Shown one piece after another: positions 11,001 to 19,542 of a stretch of DNA of 64,000 bases; position 1 is the stretch's first letter, and each line of letters starts with the position of its first letter. The position numbers and the translations under genes are program-made. The stretch is from NCBI GenBank assembly GCA_900143635.1, contig FREY01000002.1:380429-444428 (forward strand), read 5' to 3'. Source of the DNA: Rhodobacteraceae bacterium Alg231-04 (lineage in GTDB: Bacteria; Pseudomonadota; Alphaproteobacteria; Rhodobacterales; Rhodobacteraceae). The notes beneath the pieces are model-generated. The model ran no database searches and was not told the DNA's origin. It saw only the letters and a program-made list of their open reading frames with translations.

Positions 11001-12545
11001 TGTGTCATCGCCCATGGAGGCGAGGCTTTCCTTGCCGTCTTCGGCCATCGGAGACAGGATCTGCTCCAGCTCTTCCGAGGTATAGCCAGCCGCGATCTGA
11101 CGGCGGCGCAGTTCCGCGCCTTCAAACAGCGGAGTCTCGGTGACGTCCTTCAAGGTCTCTTCGAGGTTGCTGATCTTGCCAACCCATTCGCCAAAGGGAC
11201 GCGAGGCCGCCAGCTGATCCTTGATCTCGGTGTCGTGGAACAGCGCGCCTTCCTGCATATCGACGGCAATCATCTGCCCCGGACCCAATGCGCCTTTTTC
11301 AACAACATTTGCTTCGTTGATCGGCACCATGCCTGCTTCGGAACCGGCAATCAGCAGCCCGTCGCCGGTGACGACATAACGCATCGGGCGTAGACCGTTG
11401 CGGTCCAGACCGGCGCAGACCCAGCGACCATCGGTCATCGCCAGGGCGGCGGGGCCATCCCAGGGTTCCATCACCGAGTTGCAGTAGGAGTACATGTCGA
11501 CCCAGGGCTGCGGCAGTTCAATCGCCTGCTTGGACCAGCTTTCCGGCACCAGCATGGTTTTCGCCATCGGCGCCGAGCGGCCCGCGCGCACCATGACTTC
11601 GAACACGCCATCCAGCGCGGCGGAGTCTGAGGCACCACCGGGAACGATCGGCTTGATGTCCTCGGCCATGTCGCCAAAGAAGGCGGATGCCATGCGGATC
11701 TCGTGGCTCTTCATCCAGTTCAGGTTGCCCTTCAGCGTGTTGATCTCACCGTTGTGAGCCAACATGCGGAACGGCTGGGCCAGCCACCACTGCGGGAAGG
11801 TGTTGGTGGAATAGCGCTGGTGATAGAGCGCAAAGGCGCTCTCAAACCGTTCGTCCATCAGGTCGGGGTAGAAGACCGCAACCTGTTCGGCCAGCATCAT
11901 GCCCTTGTAGATGATCGAGCGGCAGGACAGCGAGGCAATATAGAGACCCGACACATGGGCGGCAGCGGCGGCTTTTTCGATCCGGCGGCGGATCACATAA
12001 AGCTCGCGCTCGAAGGTTTCTTCGTCCACGCCCTTGGAGTTGGAGATCAGGATCTGTTCGATCTCGGGGCGGGTTGCGTTGGCTTTTTCACCAAGGCAGG
12101 TCACATCCACCGGCACATGGCGCCAGCCGTAGATCGAGTAGCCCAGTTTCAGAACTTCGGTCTCGACGATGGTCCGGCAGGTTTCCTGGGCACCAAAATC
12201 GGTGCGCGGCAGGAACACCTGACCGACAGCTATAAGCTCGTCCATGCGGGGCTGGTGGCCGGTGCGTTCGATCTGGTCATAGAAGAAACGGACGGGGATC
12301 TGAACATGGATGCCGGCGCCATCGCCGGTCTTGCCATCCGCATCCACCGCACCCCGGTGCCAGATCGCCTTCAGCGCGTCGATACCAGCCTCAACCACCT
12401 TGCGGCTTTTCTTGCCATCAACCGAGACGACAAGCCCAACACCACAGGAGGAATGCTCTTCTTCCTCGGAATAGAGACCGTTTTCGGCCATGAAGGCGCG
12501 CTTTGCTTCTTCTTCGCGGACCCAGTTTTCATCATATTTGGTCAT
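8013..12545 (-). CDS. gltB: Glutamate synthase (NADPH) large subunit
   Basis: This 1510-residue protein makes two glutamates from glutamine and 2-oxoglutarate together with GltD. It begins with a propeptide of about 33 residues, removed to expose the catalytic Cys34 of the class II amidotransferase domain (HSSCGVGLV). The central and FMN-binding synthase domains follow, with 3Fe-4S cysteines in CIMVRQCQSNTCPVGVC, and then the C-terminal GXGXG beta-helix. The ATG at 12545 has AAAGG eight bases upstream. An in-frame extension to 12599 lacks a ribosome site. It lies 85 nt downstream of gltD and is followed by a strong terminator. Confidence 0.97.
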   Translation of the reverse strand: MTKYDENWVREEEAKRAFMAENGLYSEEEEHSSCGVGLVVSVDGKKSRKVVEAGIDALKAIWHRGAVDADGKTGDGAGIHVQIPVRFFYDQIERTGHQPRMDELIAVGQVFLPRTDFGAQETCRTIVETEVLKLGYSIYGWRHVPVDVTCLGEKANATRPEIEQILISNSKGVDEETFERELYVIRRRIEKAAAAAHVSGLYIASLSCRSIIYKGMMLAEQVAVFYPDLMDERFESAFALYHQRYSTNTFPQWWLAQPFRMLAHNGEINTLKGNLNWMKSHEIRMASAFFGDMAEDIKPIVPGGASDSAALDGVFEVMVRAGRSAPMAKTMLVPESWSKQAIELPQPWVDMYSYCNSVMEPWDGPAALAMTDGRWVCAGLDRNGLRPMRYVVTGDGLLIAGSEAGMVPINEANVVEKGALGPGQMIAVDMQEGALFHDTEIKDQLAASRPFGEWVGKISNLEETLKDVTETPLFEGAELRRRQIAAGYTSEELEQILSPMAEDGKESLASMGDDTPSAVLSKMYRPLSHFFRQNFSQVTNPPIDSLREFRVMSLKTRFGNLKNVLDEDSSQTEIIVLESPFVGNAQWEKLTSGFNAQLTEIDCSFEPGKGALNAALARVRAEAEEAVRSGAGHLVLTDQFSGEGKVPMPMILATSAVHSHLTRKGLRTFCSLNVRSAECIDPHYFAVLIGCGATVVNAYLAEDSLADRIQRGLLDGTLTENVARYREAIDQGLLKIMAKMGISVISSYRGGLNFEAVGLSRAMCAEFFPGMTSRISGIGVSGIQVKAEEVHARAYGNDGAVLPVGGFYKARKSGETHAWEATSMHMMQMACNNASFELWKQYSAKMQGNPPIHLRDLLNIKPLGTAVPIEEVESITSIRKRFVTPGMSLGALSPEAHKTLNVAMNRIGAKSDSGEGGEDPAHFVPEPNGDNPSAKIKQVASGRFGVTAEYLNQCEELEIKVAQGAKPGEGGQLPGMKVTDLIARLRHSTKGVTLISPPPHHDIYSIEDLAQLIYDLKQINPRCKVTVKLVASSGVGTIAAGVAKAKADVILISGHNGGTGASPATSIKYCGLPWEMGLTEAHQVLAMNNLRERVTLRTDGGLRTGRDIVMAAMLGAEEYGIGTAALIAMGCIMVRQCQSNTCPVGVCTQDEALRGKFTGNADKVVNLITFYAQEVREILASIGARSMDEVIGRADLLAQVSRGSAHLDDLDLNPLLITVDGSADINYDRSRPRNAVPDTLDAEIVRDAARFLEDGEKMQLSYAVQNTHRTVGTRTSSHIVRNFGMRNAFQPDHLTVKLQGSAGQSLGAFAAPGLKLEVSGDANDYVGKGLSGGTIVVRPPQVSPLKAEDNTIIGNTVLYGATDGYLFAAGRAGERFAVRNSGAKVVIEGCGACGCEYMTGGIAVILGSIGANFGAGMTGGMAYLYDPEGKAETLMNAETLVTCPVTVAHWEDQLKGLVERHLAETGSRKASDILQHWDTEKANFLQVCPKEMLVHLPHPLSLEEAAVPAE

Positions 12546-12630
12546 GTGACGAACCTTTCTGCTGCGATGCCGGGCTGGGGTATCCCCCGCCGCCAGCACC
12601 GCGGAATTTACGTATGAGACTTAGCTGCGC

Positions 12631-14070
12631 TTATTCAGCGGCAACCGCGGCCTTTGCGTTGAACTTCTCGATGATCGCATCGGCGCAATCGCGGCCGTCT
12701 TTGATCGCCCAAACCACGAGGGAGGCACCGCGCACGATGTCACCCACCGCATAGACGCCGTCCATGTCGGTGGCACCGGTGGTGAACTCGGCCTTGATCG
12801 TGCCCCAGCGTGTCACTGGCAGTTCCGGCTGATCCCAGAGCGTGGGCAGGTCTTCCGGCTCAAAGCCCAGGGCCTTGATGACCAGATCGGCCTCTTCCAC
12901 ATAGTCAGCGCCTTCGATCACTTCAGGTGCCTGACGACCGGAGGCATCGGGCTGACCCAGACGCATCTTTTGTACCATCACGCCGGACACTTTGCCGTCG
13001 GCCTCGGTGAAGCCTTTGGGGGCCGACAGCCACTCAAAGATCACGCCTTCTTCTTCGGCATTCTGCGTTTCGCGCTGCGAGCCGGGCATGTTGGCGCGGT
13101 CACGGCGGTAGAGACATTTGACAGAAGTAGCACCCTGACGGATCGAGGTGCGCACGCAGTCCATTGCGGTGTCGCCACCGCCGATGACCACAACGCGCTT
13201 GCCCTCAGCGTTCATCTGGCCGGAGGTGAATTCCGCCACATCGTCACCAAAGCTCTTCTTGTTGGAGACGGTCAGGAAATCGATTGCTTTCTCGATGCCT
13301 GCCGCGCCGCTGCCCGGCATCGCCAGATCGCGGGATTTGTAGACGCCGGTGGCGATGATCACCGCGTCGTGCTTGGCACGCAGATCGGCGAATGAGATGT
13401 CTTCGCCCACACCGCAGTTCAGCTCAAACTTGACGCCGCCATCGGCCAAGAGCTTGTTGCGGCGCTCGACCACGTCTTTTTCCAACTTGAAGCCGGGGAT
13501 GCCGTACATCAACAGGCCACCCGCGCGATCCGAACGATCATAGACGGTAACCTGAATGCCTGCCTTGCGCAGCATGTCCGCCGCCGCCAGACCGCCGGGG
13601 CCTGCGCCGATGATGCCAACGCTTTCGGCGCGCTCTGCCTTGGGAGAGACGGGTTTGACCCAGCCTTTTTCCCAGGCGGTGTCGGTGATGTATTTCTCGA
13701 CCGAGCCGATGGTCACAGTGCCGTGGCCCGACTGTTCAATGACGCAGTTACCTTCGCACAGGCGGTCCTGCGGGCAGATGCGGCCACAGATTTCGGGGAA
13801 GGTATTGGTGGCTTGCGAGGTCTCGTAGGCCTCTTCCAGACGGCCGGTGGCGGTCAGGCGCAGCCAGTCGGGGATGTTGTTGTGCAGCGGGCAGTGCGAC
13901 TGGCAATAAGGCACACCACACTGGCTGCAGCGGCTGGCCTGCTCTTCTGCTTTGGCAGCGGCAAACTCCGCATAGATTTCATCAAAGTCCTCTTTACGGA
14001 CTTCGGCGCCCCGTTTCTGGGGCATGTCGCGTTCGATCTGCACAAATTTGAGCATCGGTTGCTTGGCCAC
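12631..14070 (-). CDS. gltD: Glutamate synthase small subunit (NADPH-dependent)
   Basis: A 479-residue iron-sulfur flavoprotein that passes NADPH electrons to GltB. N-terminal 4Fe-4S cysteine clusters are visible (CSQCGVPYCQSHCP and CGRICPQDRLCEGNC), followed by an FAD-binding GIIGAGPGGLAAAD motif and an NAD(P)H-binding VVVIGGGDTAMD motif. The start is taken as the GTG at 14070 (giving MAKQPMLKFVQ), with AGGGAG seven bases upstream. A longer frame from 14169 would add 33 residues with no family match. It is transcribed before gltB, an order common in alphaproteobacteria. Confidence 0.95.
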   Translation of the reverse strand: MAKQPMLKFVQIERDMPQKRGAEVRKEDFDEIYAEFAAAKAEEQASRCSQCGVPYCQSHCPLHNNIPDWLRLTATGRLEEAYETSQATNTFPEICGRICPQDRLCEGNCVIEQSGHGTVTIGSVEKYITDTAWEKGWVKPVSPKAERAESVGIIGAGPGGLAAADMLRKAGIQVTVYDRSDRAGGLLMYGIPGFKLEKDVVERRNKLLADGGVKFELNCGVGEDISFADLRAKHDAVIIATGVYKSRDLAMPGSGAAGIEKAIDFLTVSNKKSFGDDVAEFTSGQMNAEGKRVVVIGGGDTAMDCVRTSIRQGATSVKCLYRRDRANMPGSQRETQNAEEEGVIFEWLSAPKGFTEADGKVSGVMVQKMRLGQPDASGRQAPEVIEGADYVEEADLVIKALGFEPEDLPTLWDQPELPVTRWGTIKAEFTTGATDMDGVYAVGDIVRGASLVVWAIKDGRDCADAIIEKFNAKAAVAAE

Positions 14071-14146
14071 GGTCAGACTCCCTGAATTTGGCTTGGCTGC
14101 GGGTGGTGATAAACCGGCGCGCGGCGAATTAAAAGTAAGCTGTGTT

Positions 14147-14160
14147 GACCTATTTAGGTC
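14147..14160. promoter_or_regulatory. Operator-like dyad GACCTA-TT-TAGGTC (upstream of gltD)
   Basis: A perfect 6+2+6 palindrome, 77 bp upstream of the gltD start codon. It shares the half-site TTTAGGTC with a second dyad at 14206-14229. The spacing between dyad centres is 64 bp, close to six helical turns. The binding protein is unknown. Confidence 0.55.
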
Positions 14161-14205
14161 TGCGTTCATGGTCTGATAGCGAAACCAGAGGGAATGTACA
14201 GGATT

Positions 14206-14229
14206 TTTAGGTCACGATGCGGACCTAAA
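14206..14229. promoter_or_regulatory. Operator-like dyad TTTAGGTC-N8-GACCTAAA (gltD/uppP intergenic)
   Basis: A perfect inverted repeat with 8-bp arms and an 8-bp spacer, between divergent gltD and uppP. It uses the same half-site as the dyad at 14147-14160, which supports a real protein-binding site rather than chance. Confidence 0.55.
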
Positions 14230-14306
14230 TGCACGCTTTTCATTTTAAACAAAGCACTTATACAGGGCATACCTCCCAATGCTGCAATGCCAATTCAGGC
14301 CGTGAC

Positions 14307-15113
14307 ATGCCAATTTTCCAACTTGTTCTCGTTGCTCTTCTTCAGGGGATCACTGAATTCCTGCCGGTCTCCTCTTCCGGGCATCTGATTCTGTTGCCCA
14401 GTCTGACGGGTCTTGAGGATCAGGGGCAGTTGATTGATGTGTCTGTTCATATTGGCACTCTGGCGGCGGTGATCCTGTTTTTCTGGCGAGACGTGCGCGT
14501 GGGGCTGGGCGGATTGCCGCGCCTGATGCGCGGGCGTGTGGACACGCCCGGTGCGCGGCTGGCCTTTGGGCTGATTGTGGCGACCCTGCCGCTGATCGGT
14601 TTTGGGGCTCTGCTGCATTTCTCGGGGCTGAGCGACATGCTGCGGTCGATCAAGGTGATTGGCTGGACCATGCTTGGCTTTGGTCTGGTGCTTTACTGGG
14701 CTGACCAGCGTGGCAGCAATGACAAGGCGCTCTCTGACTGGTCTGTGCGCGATGCGCTGGTGATGGGCCTGTGGCAGATGATAGCGCTGATCCCCGGCAC
14801 ATCCCGGTCGGGCATCACCATCACCGGGGCGCGGTTGATGGGCTATGGACGTCAGGAGGGTGCGCGCATTGCCATGCTGATGTCGATCCCGGCCATTGCG
14901 GCCTCTGGCGTTTTGCTGGGCACAGAGGCGGCGATCGACGCCAATCCGCAGGTGCTGCGGGATATGGCGCTGGCGGCGGGTCTGGCGATGCTGGCCGCCC
15001 TGGCGGCGCTCAGCCTGATGATGCGGTTGCTGAAATCGGTGAGCTTTACGCCCTATGTGATTTACCGGGTGGCGCTGGGGTTGGTTCTGCTGGGCGTGGC
15101 TTACGGCGGCTGA
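14307..15113 (+). CDS. uppP: Undecaprenyl-diphosphatase (BacA/UppP)
   Basis: A 268-residue integral membrane enzyme that dephosphorylates undecaprenyl pyrophosphate to recycle the peptidoglycan carrier lipid and gives bacitracin resistance. The two BacA signatures are seen: LQGITEFLPVSSSGHL near the N-terminus and PGTSRSGITI in the middle. There are about eight hydrophobic segments. The ATG at 14307 gives the usual family length; the open frame extends to 14229 but that part is soluble and atypical. It is divergent from gltD. Confidence 0.96.
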   Translation: MPIFQLVLVALLQGITEFLPVSSSGHLILLPSLTGLEDQGQLIDVSVHIGTLAAVILFFWRDVRVGLGGLPRLMRGRVDTPGARLAFGLIVATLPLIGFGALLHFSGLSDMLRSIKVIGWTMLGFGLVLYWADQRGSNDKALSDWSVRDALVMGLWQMIALIPGTSRSGITITGARLMGYGRQEGARIAMLMSIPAIAASGVLLGTEAAIDANPQVLRDMALAAGLAMLAALAALSLMMRLLKSVSFTPYVIYRVALGLVLLGVAYGG

Positions 15114-15207
15114 TCCTCCGACGCGGGTGCAGGGCTCATTACCCGCCCAACGACCGGCCCGGTGCCGTGCCAACTGCCCGAAATTCAGGCTTAGCCATGT
15201 CGCAGGG

Positions 15208-15265
15208 CCAATTGGGGTGTGCCACATGCCGGTCCATCCGCTAGCATTGGCACAACAGCAATTGG
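15208..15265. promoter_or_regulatory. Two-part inverted repeat upstream of thioesterase gene
   Basis: Outer arms CCAATTG/CAATTGG and inner arms TGTGCCA/TGGCACA are nested (15208-15224 and 15248-15265) around a 23-base spacer, about 45 bp before the start codon at 15312. It could be an operator or a leader stem-loop. No known motif was recognised. Confidence 0.45.
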
Positions 15266-15311
15266 ATCAAAGGGTCGCCACCATGGGCTGGCCCAGAAAG
15301 ACAGCGGCCTT

Positions 15312-15749
15312 ATGAACAATGACAGCCAATCCCCCCTTGCCCGCGGGCAGCAACGCGGGTCGCACGGGCGCCAGCAAGACGACGGCGTGCTGCTCATTCG
15401 CACCATTGCGATGCCAGCAGACACCAACCCGTCAGGTGATATTTTCGGAGGCTGGCTGATGTCGCAGATGGATCTGGCGGCAGGCAATATGGCTGGACGG
15501 GTCTGCCAGGGGCGCGGCGCGACCATCTCGGTCGAAGCGATGCAGTTCCTGCGGCCGGTCAAGGTCGGCGATGAGGTGACGCTTTATGCCAGCCTGCGCA
15601 AAGTTGGCACCACATCGATGCGTATTCACGTCGATGTCTGGGCGCGGCCGCGCCATTCCGAGAATGGTGAAAAGGTAACAGAGGCCGACTTTGTCTTTGT
15701 GGCGCTTGATGAACACGGCGCGCCGCGGCCGGTTTTTGAACCCAGTTGA
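15312..15749 (+). CDS. Acyl-CoA thioesterase, YciA/BFIT-type hotdog fold
   Basis: A 145-residue hotdog-fold thioesterase. The block MPADTNPSGDIFGGWLMSQMD, here split as MPADTNPSGDIFGG and WLMSQMD, is the YciA-type active-site region with its catalytic Asp; ISVEAMQFLRPVKVGDEV is the second family block. These enzymes hydrolyse acyl-CoA in the cytoplasm as trimers or hexamers; substrate range is broad. The ATG at 15312 is chosen because the homologous core begins soon after; the ribosome site is weak. It is a single-gene unit 198 nt after uppP. Confidence 0.88.
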   Translation: MNNDSQSPLARGQQRGSHGRQQDDGVLLIRTIAMPADTNPSGDIFGGWLMSQMDLAAGNMAGRVCQGRGATISVEAMQFLRPVKVGDEVTLYASLRKVGTTSMRIHVDVWARPRHSENGEKVTEADFVFVALDEHGAPRPVFEPS

Positions 15750-15790
15750 CGCGGGCCTGCGTCCGGTCGCACTGACAGCACTGGCGTCAC

Positions 15791-15822
15791 AAAAAAGGGC
15801 GCGCCGCTTGCGGCACGCCCTT
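15791..15822 (-). terminator. Rho-independent terminator after the NDUFA9-like gene
   Basis: On the minus strand, AAGGGCGTGCCG pairs with CGGCGCGCCCTT with one mismatch, followed by a run of six T. It lies 25 nt past the stop of the minus-strand gene at 15847. It may also stop transcription from the plus-strand thioesterase gene. Confidence 0.85.
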
Positions 15823-15846
15823 GCTCATTCAAACTGGCCCTGTGGC

Positions 15847-16836
15847 TCAGCTGTCGCTGCGCAGGTTCTTGGCCGACTGCATCAGCTCATCATACTGGCC
15901 CGAGGGGCGGAATTTCCACAGGTAGCCCGGCAGCACCGATCCCATGGTCACCGGGCGGATGCCGAGATCGGCAAAGCCCTTGGCGTCTTCGCTGACCACA
16001 TTGTCATACTTCAGGTTCTTCAGCTGATCACGTGTCAGCACGCCATTGGAGATGAGTTGGAAGCTGGCGGCCTGCATCATGTCAAAGCCAAAGGCCATCG
16101 GCTTGGCGATGATGCCCGGCAGTGCAACAACGATGCGGCGGCGGTGGATTACCTCCAGCATCTGGTCCATCAGCGCGCGGAAGCTCTTTACCTCTGGTCC
16201 GCCCAGTTCGTAGGTGCCGGCCTCGGCTTCGCCTGTTACAGCTTTTTCGGCCGCGCGTGCCACGTCTTCGGCATAGACCGGCTGGAACTTGGTGGCAGCG
16301 TTGGCAATCGGCAGTACCGGTCCCAGACGTGTCATCGCCGCAAAGCGGTTGAAGAAGTGATCTTCGGGGCCAAACACCACCGAGGGGCGCAGGATCACCG
16401 CGCCGGGCATCTCGGCCAGTACGGCCTCTTCGCCTGCGGCTTTGGTTTTTGCGTAATCGCTGTCGGACTCGGCGTCGGCGCCAAGGGCGGAGATATGCAC
16501 CATCCGACCAACACCCTGCGCCGCGGCAAGACGGGCGATCCGGGCGGCCCCTTCGGTGTGGATGGCGGCAAAGCTGTTCTTGCCCAGTTCGTTCAGCACG
16601 CCAATGCAGTTCACCACCGCATCCGCACCCTGCATCACCGCGGCCACCGAAGCGTCATCGCGGACATTGCAGAGCACCGGCTCGACCTGACCCGGCACAC
16701 CGTAGGGTTTCACATGCATGGCTTCATTGGGACGGCGCACCGCCACCCGAACCCGCCAGCCTGCTTTCGCCAGACGGCGTGCAATGTAGCGGCCGAGGAA
16801 ACCAGACCCGCCATAGATCGTGACCAACTGGGACAT
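15847..16836 (-). CDS. NDUFA9-like NAD(P)-binding protein (atypical SDR)
   Basis: A 329-residue protein with an N-terminal Rossmann motif (VTIYGGSGFLGRYIARRL) and SDR-type sequence throughout. It resembles the complex I NDUFA9/39-kDa subunit family found in alphaproteobacteria, where it is thought to assist or associate with respiratory complex I. Later blocks are VHISALGADAESDSDYAKTKAAGE (in part: VHISALGAD, YAKTKAAGE) and ILRPSVVFGPEDHFFNRF. Two ATGs are adjacent; the second, at 16836, has AGGAG six bases upstream and is preferred over 16839. A terminator follows. Confidence 0.88.
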   Translation of the reverse strand: MSQLVTIYGGSGFLGRYIARRLAKAGWRVRVAVRRPNEAMHVKPYGVPGQVEPVLCNVRDDASVAAVMQGADAVVNCIGVLNELGKNSFAAIHTEGAARIARLAAAQGVGRMVHISALGADAESDSDYAKTKAAGEEAVLAEMPGAVILRPSVVFGPEDHFFNRFAAMTRLGPVLPIANAATKFQPVYAEDVARAAEKAVTGEAEAGTYELGGPEVKSFRALMDQMLEVIHRRRIVVALPGIIAKPMAFGFDMMQAASFQLISNGVLTRDQLKNLKYDNVVSEDAKGFADLGIRPVTMGSVLPGYLWKFRPSGQYDELMQSAKNLRSDS

Positions 16837-16989
16837 CATTCGCTCCTAAACTTAGCTGTTGATCCGATCTACCGCCCGCAGCCCTTTCAAACAAGGCGCA
16901 ATTCGCACAAGAGCAGCGTCATTTCCCCGCATTTTCACCAACATGCACGAGGTCGGCCACAGAAGTTCGCAAAAATGTCAAAAATCCGT

Positions 16990-17018
16990 TTGACGCCCCC
17001 TTAGGTTCTGCTTATACG
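16990..17018 (+). promoter_or_regulatory. Sigma-70-type promoter of first tRNA-Leu(CAG)
   Basis: TTGACG at 16990-16995 and TATACG at 17013-17018 are separated by 17 bp and end 15 bp before the mature tRNA 5' end. The same arrangement occurs before the second tRNA-Leu copy at 19498-19526. Confidence 0.75.
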
Positions 17019-17033
17019 CCCCTCACGACACCT

Positions 17034-17120
17034 GCCCAGGTGGCGGAATTGGTAGACGCGCTAGCTTCAGGTGCTAGTGTTCGTAAGGACGTGGAGGTTC
17101 GAGTCCTCTCCTGGGCACCA
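17034..17120 (+). tRNA. tRNA-Leu (anticodon CAG), copy 1
   Basis: An 87-nt cloverleaf with encoded CCA. The acceptor stem is GCCCAGG/CCTGGGC, the anticodon CAG is at 17068-17070 in the loop TTCAGGT between TAGC and GCTA, and there is a long class II variable arm. The T loop GTTCGAGTC is standard. It reads CUG, the major Leu codon in this GC-rich genome. It differs from copy 2 (19543-19629) at two variable-arm bases only. Confidence 0.98.
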
Positions 17121-17414
17121 TCCCCCCAACATAGAATCACCCAAAGTTGGCCGGGAGACTTCGGTCGCAAGCCATGTCGTTTGACATGCGCCTCAGCGGC
17201 GAAGCCCTATAATCTCCGATAAACCACAGTAAAATCGCATCGCAAACTCACCTTTTCCGGGTGTGGTCGAAGCCGCGTGAACCTTTTGTCAACGTGGGAA
17301 TCCTTACAGTCCCCAACAGGCGGAATTTCCAGGGCGCGCCTAAATTAAATTTTACTATTCTATAACTTAGAGTCTCCCGCCCTTCCTGAGAGTGACAAAT
17401 TTGAGGTGGTTAAG

Positions 17415-19400
17415 GTGTTAAATGGAAAGCGAATTACAGTCATAGGGATCGTGTTGACCACGTTGGGGTTGGCGGGCGTGATTTTGGTGATTGCAACCAC
17501 ACGCTGGATGGAAGCAGCAGAGGTCAGATTGGAAACCGCGAACGAGCGGCAGTACTCATCCTATCTTTTGGCGGATGAATTGCGCCAGTCCAGTGATGAT
17601 CTGACCCGTCTGGCCCGTACCTATGTGATCACCGGCGACCCGTCATATGAGGCGCAGTACATGGATATTCTTGCCATTCGAAATGGCGAGATGGAGCGTC
17701 CGCTGGATTACCACAGGATTCACTGGGATTTCGTCGCGGCGGGCCGTCCGGTCAGCTCCGGTAGCGGGATCACACGGTCGCTCGAAGATCTGATGCGCGA
17801 CGAAGGGTTTACCAAAGAAGAGTTTGCCCTTCTGGCTGAAGCCAAATCAAATTCCGACGGCTTGGTCGCGCTGGAAGTGAAGGCGATGAATGCGGTGAAA
17901 GGGCGATTTGCAGATGCAGGCGGCAACTACACGGTGAGCGGCGAGCCCGATTTCAAGCTGGCCCGCGAGTTGCTGCATTCCAAGGAATATCATCAGTTCA
18001 AGGCTGACATCATGGCGCCGATCCATGAGTTCCTCGGCTCTCCCGAAAAACGGATTTCAGCCCAGATTGCCGGTTTCAAATCCTCGTATGAGACTGCCCG
18101 CTTGGCAACAGATGTGGCTACGATTGTGCTGCTTCTGGTGATGGGCGCTATTGCCTGGCTGGTTATGGTGGCGATGCTCAGACCGCTGGGCCGCCTGACA
18201 AACACATTGCGGACCTTCTATGAGGGTGGGGACGTGGTCACGGTGCCTGAGATCAACCGCCGGGATGAATTCGGCGAACTTGCCCGCGGGGTTGAGCGGA
18301 CCATTCAGACGGCGCAACGAAACCAGGTGCTGGGTCAGCAATTGCAGGAGATCGCGGTGGCAGCCCGCAAGGGTGACTTCAGTGGCCGCATTGACGAGGC
18401 ACAAGGCACCGGAACCGGCGGCGGGATTGCAAGTGCCGCCAATGGGCTGATGGAACAGCTGGACGTCGCTTTCAGTGAAATTTCCGGAATGCTGCGCCGC
18501 ATTGCCGAAGGGGATCTGACACAGCGTCAGGGTACCGCTTTGGAAGGTCGATTTGCTGAGGTGCTGGAACACGCGGAAAAAGCACGGGCAGGGCTGGAAC
18601 ACATTGTATCGCGGGCCCGGACCGGGGCGGATTCGCTGGATGGCCGGTCGGCGGAAATGGCCGAAACGATGGATGTTATTCAGCGTTCCACTGAAAGCAA
18701 TGCAGCGGCATTGGAGCAAACCACTGCGGCGGTGACTGAACTGACAGATTCCATTCGTGCGGCGTCCTCCAGTGCGGCAAAGGTGCGCAGTGCTGCAGAA
18801 TCAGCAAGCGGCAATACCGGTAAGGTAAATCAGGGCTTTGGCGAGGTCATTGCCGCACTCGCTGCAATCGAGGCCACCTCCGAGGAGATCCTCCAAATCA
18901 TCGAGATGATCGACAGCATTGCCTTTCAAACCAATCTTCTGGCGCTGAATGCCGGGGTCGAAGCAGCCCGTGCCGGGCAATCGGGGGGTGGATTTGCGGT
19001 GGTTGCCAATGAGGTGCGCGCACTTGCACAGCGCACATCGGATGCGGCGAAGCAAATTGGTGAGTTGAGCACGGTCAGCAGCGAAAAGATCTCTGAAGGC
19101 AGTCAGCTGGCTGAACGGGTCGGGGTGCAGATCCGTGACATCAGCGGAGAAATTGCCGGGATTTCCGAAGTGATCGCGGGCGTGTCAGAAGAGGCTGACC
19201 AGCAGTCGGCCAGCATGAATGAGGTCGCAACCGCGCTGGCGAGCCTTGACCGCAACACCCAGCGCAACGCCGAAATGGTGCATAATTCCTCGGGGACTGC
19301 TGCAGAGTTGACCAAGGAGGCTCGTGCGCTGCGCCAGACCGTTTCCAGCTTTCAAACCGGCAGGGCCGGTGGATCGCCTTCGTTGAAAGTGGTCGGGTAA
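17415..19400 (+). CDS. Methyl-accepting chemotaxis protein
   Basis: A 661-residue transmembrane chemoreceptor. TM1 is at about residues 6-28, followed by a mostly helical periplasmic sensor of about 200 residues, TM2 near 233-254, a HAMP region and a long cytoplasmic coiled coil. The hairpin tip is canonical ([20 protein letters not shown], then [15 protein letters not shown]), so it should couple to CheA/CheW. No CheR-tethering pentapeptide is evident at the C-terminus (LKVVG). The GTG at 17415 has GAGG eight bases upstream; a GTG at 17406 overlaps that site. The ligand is unknown. It is alone between two tRNA-Leu genes, with no che genes nearby. Confidence 0.95.
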   Translation: MLNGKRITVIGIVLTTLGLAGVILVIATTRWMEAAEVRLETANERQYSSYLLADELRQSSDDLTRLARTYVITGDPSYEAQYMDILAIRNGEMERPLDYHRIHWDFVAAGRPVSSGSGITRSLEDLMRDEGFTKEEFALLAEAKSNSDGLVALEVKAMNAVKGRFADAGGNYTVSGEPDFKLARELLHSKEYHQFKADIMAPIHEFLGSPEKRISAQIAGFKSSYETARLATDVATIVLLLVMGAIAWLVMVAMLRPLGRLTNTLRTFYEGGDVVTVPEINRRDEFGELARGVERTIQTAQRNQVLGQQLQEIAVAARKGDFSGRIDEAQGTGTGGGIASAANGLMEQLDVAFSEISGMLRRIAEGDLTQRQGTALEGRFAEVLEHAEKARAGLEHIVSRARTGADSLDGRSAEMAETMDVIQRSTESNAAALEQTTAAVTELTDSIRAASSSAAKVRSAAESASGNTGKVNQGFGEVIAALAAIEATSEEILQIIEMIDSIAFQTNLLALNAGVEAARAGQSGGGFAVVANEVRALAQRTSDAAKQIGELSTVSSEKISEGSQLAERVGVQIRDISGEIAGISEVIAGVSEEADQQSASMNEVATALASLDRNTQRNAEMVHNSSGTAAELTKEARALRQTVSSFQTGRAGGSPSLKVVG

Positions 19401-19460
19401 GTCCGCCGCCTGGCAGCTCTGCTTCGGTTGGCAGTTGCCTAACATTCTGCACAAAAACAG

Positions 19461-19483
19461 ATTTCCGCCTTTGTGGCGGAAAT
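19461..19483 (+). other. Stem-loop after the chemoreceptor gene (weak terminator candidate)
   Basis: ATTTCCGCC pairs perfectly with GGCGGAAAT around a 5-base loop, 60 nt past the MCP stop. The T-rich stretch on the plus strand is short and not directly adjacent, so terminator function is uncertain. Confidence 0.45.
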
Positions 19484-19497
19484 CTCGCATTTTCCAC

Positions 19498-19526
19498 TTG
19501 ATGCCCCCTGCGACCTGTCTTATAGC
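19498..19526 (+). promoter_or_regulatory. Sigma-70-type promoter of second tRNA-Leu(CAG)
   Basis: TTGATG at 19498-19503 and TATAGC at 19521-19526 have a 17-bp spacer, and the spacing to the tRNA is the same as for copy 1. The spacer also begins with CCCCCT as in copy 1, so promoter and tRNA were probably duplicated together. Confidence 0.7.
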
Positions 19527-19542
19527 CCGCCTCACGACACCT

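Noticed and set aside
15691-17004. 437-codon plus-strand frame opposite the NDUFA9-like gene
   Set aside because: It runs through a terminator and antisense to a well-supported SDR protein.
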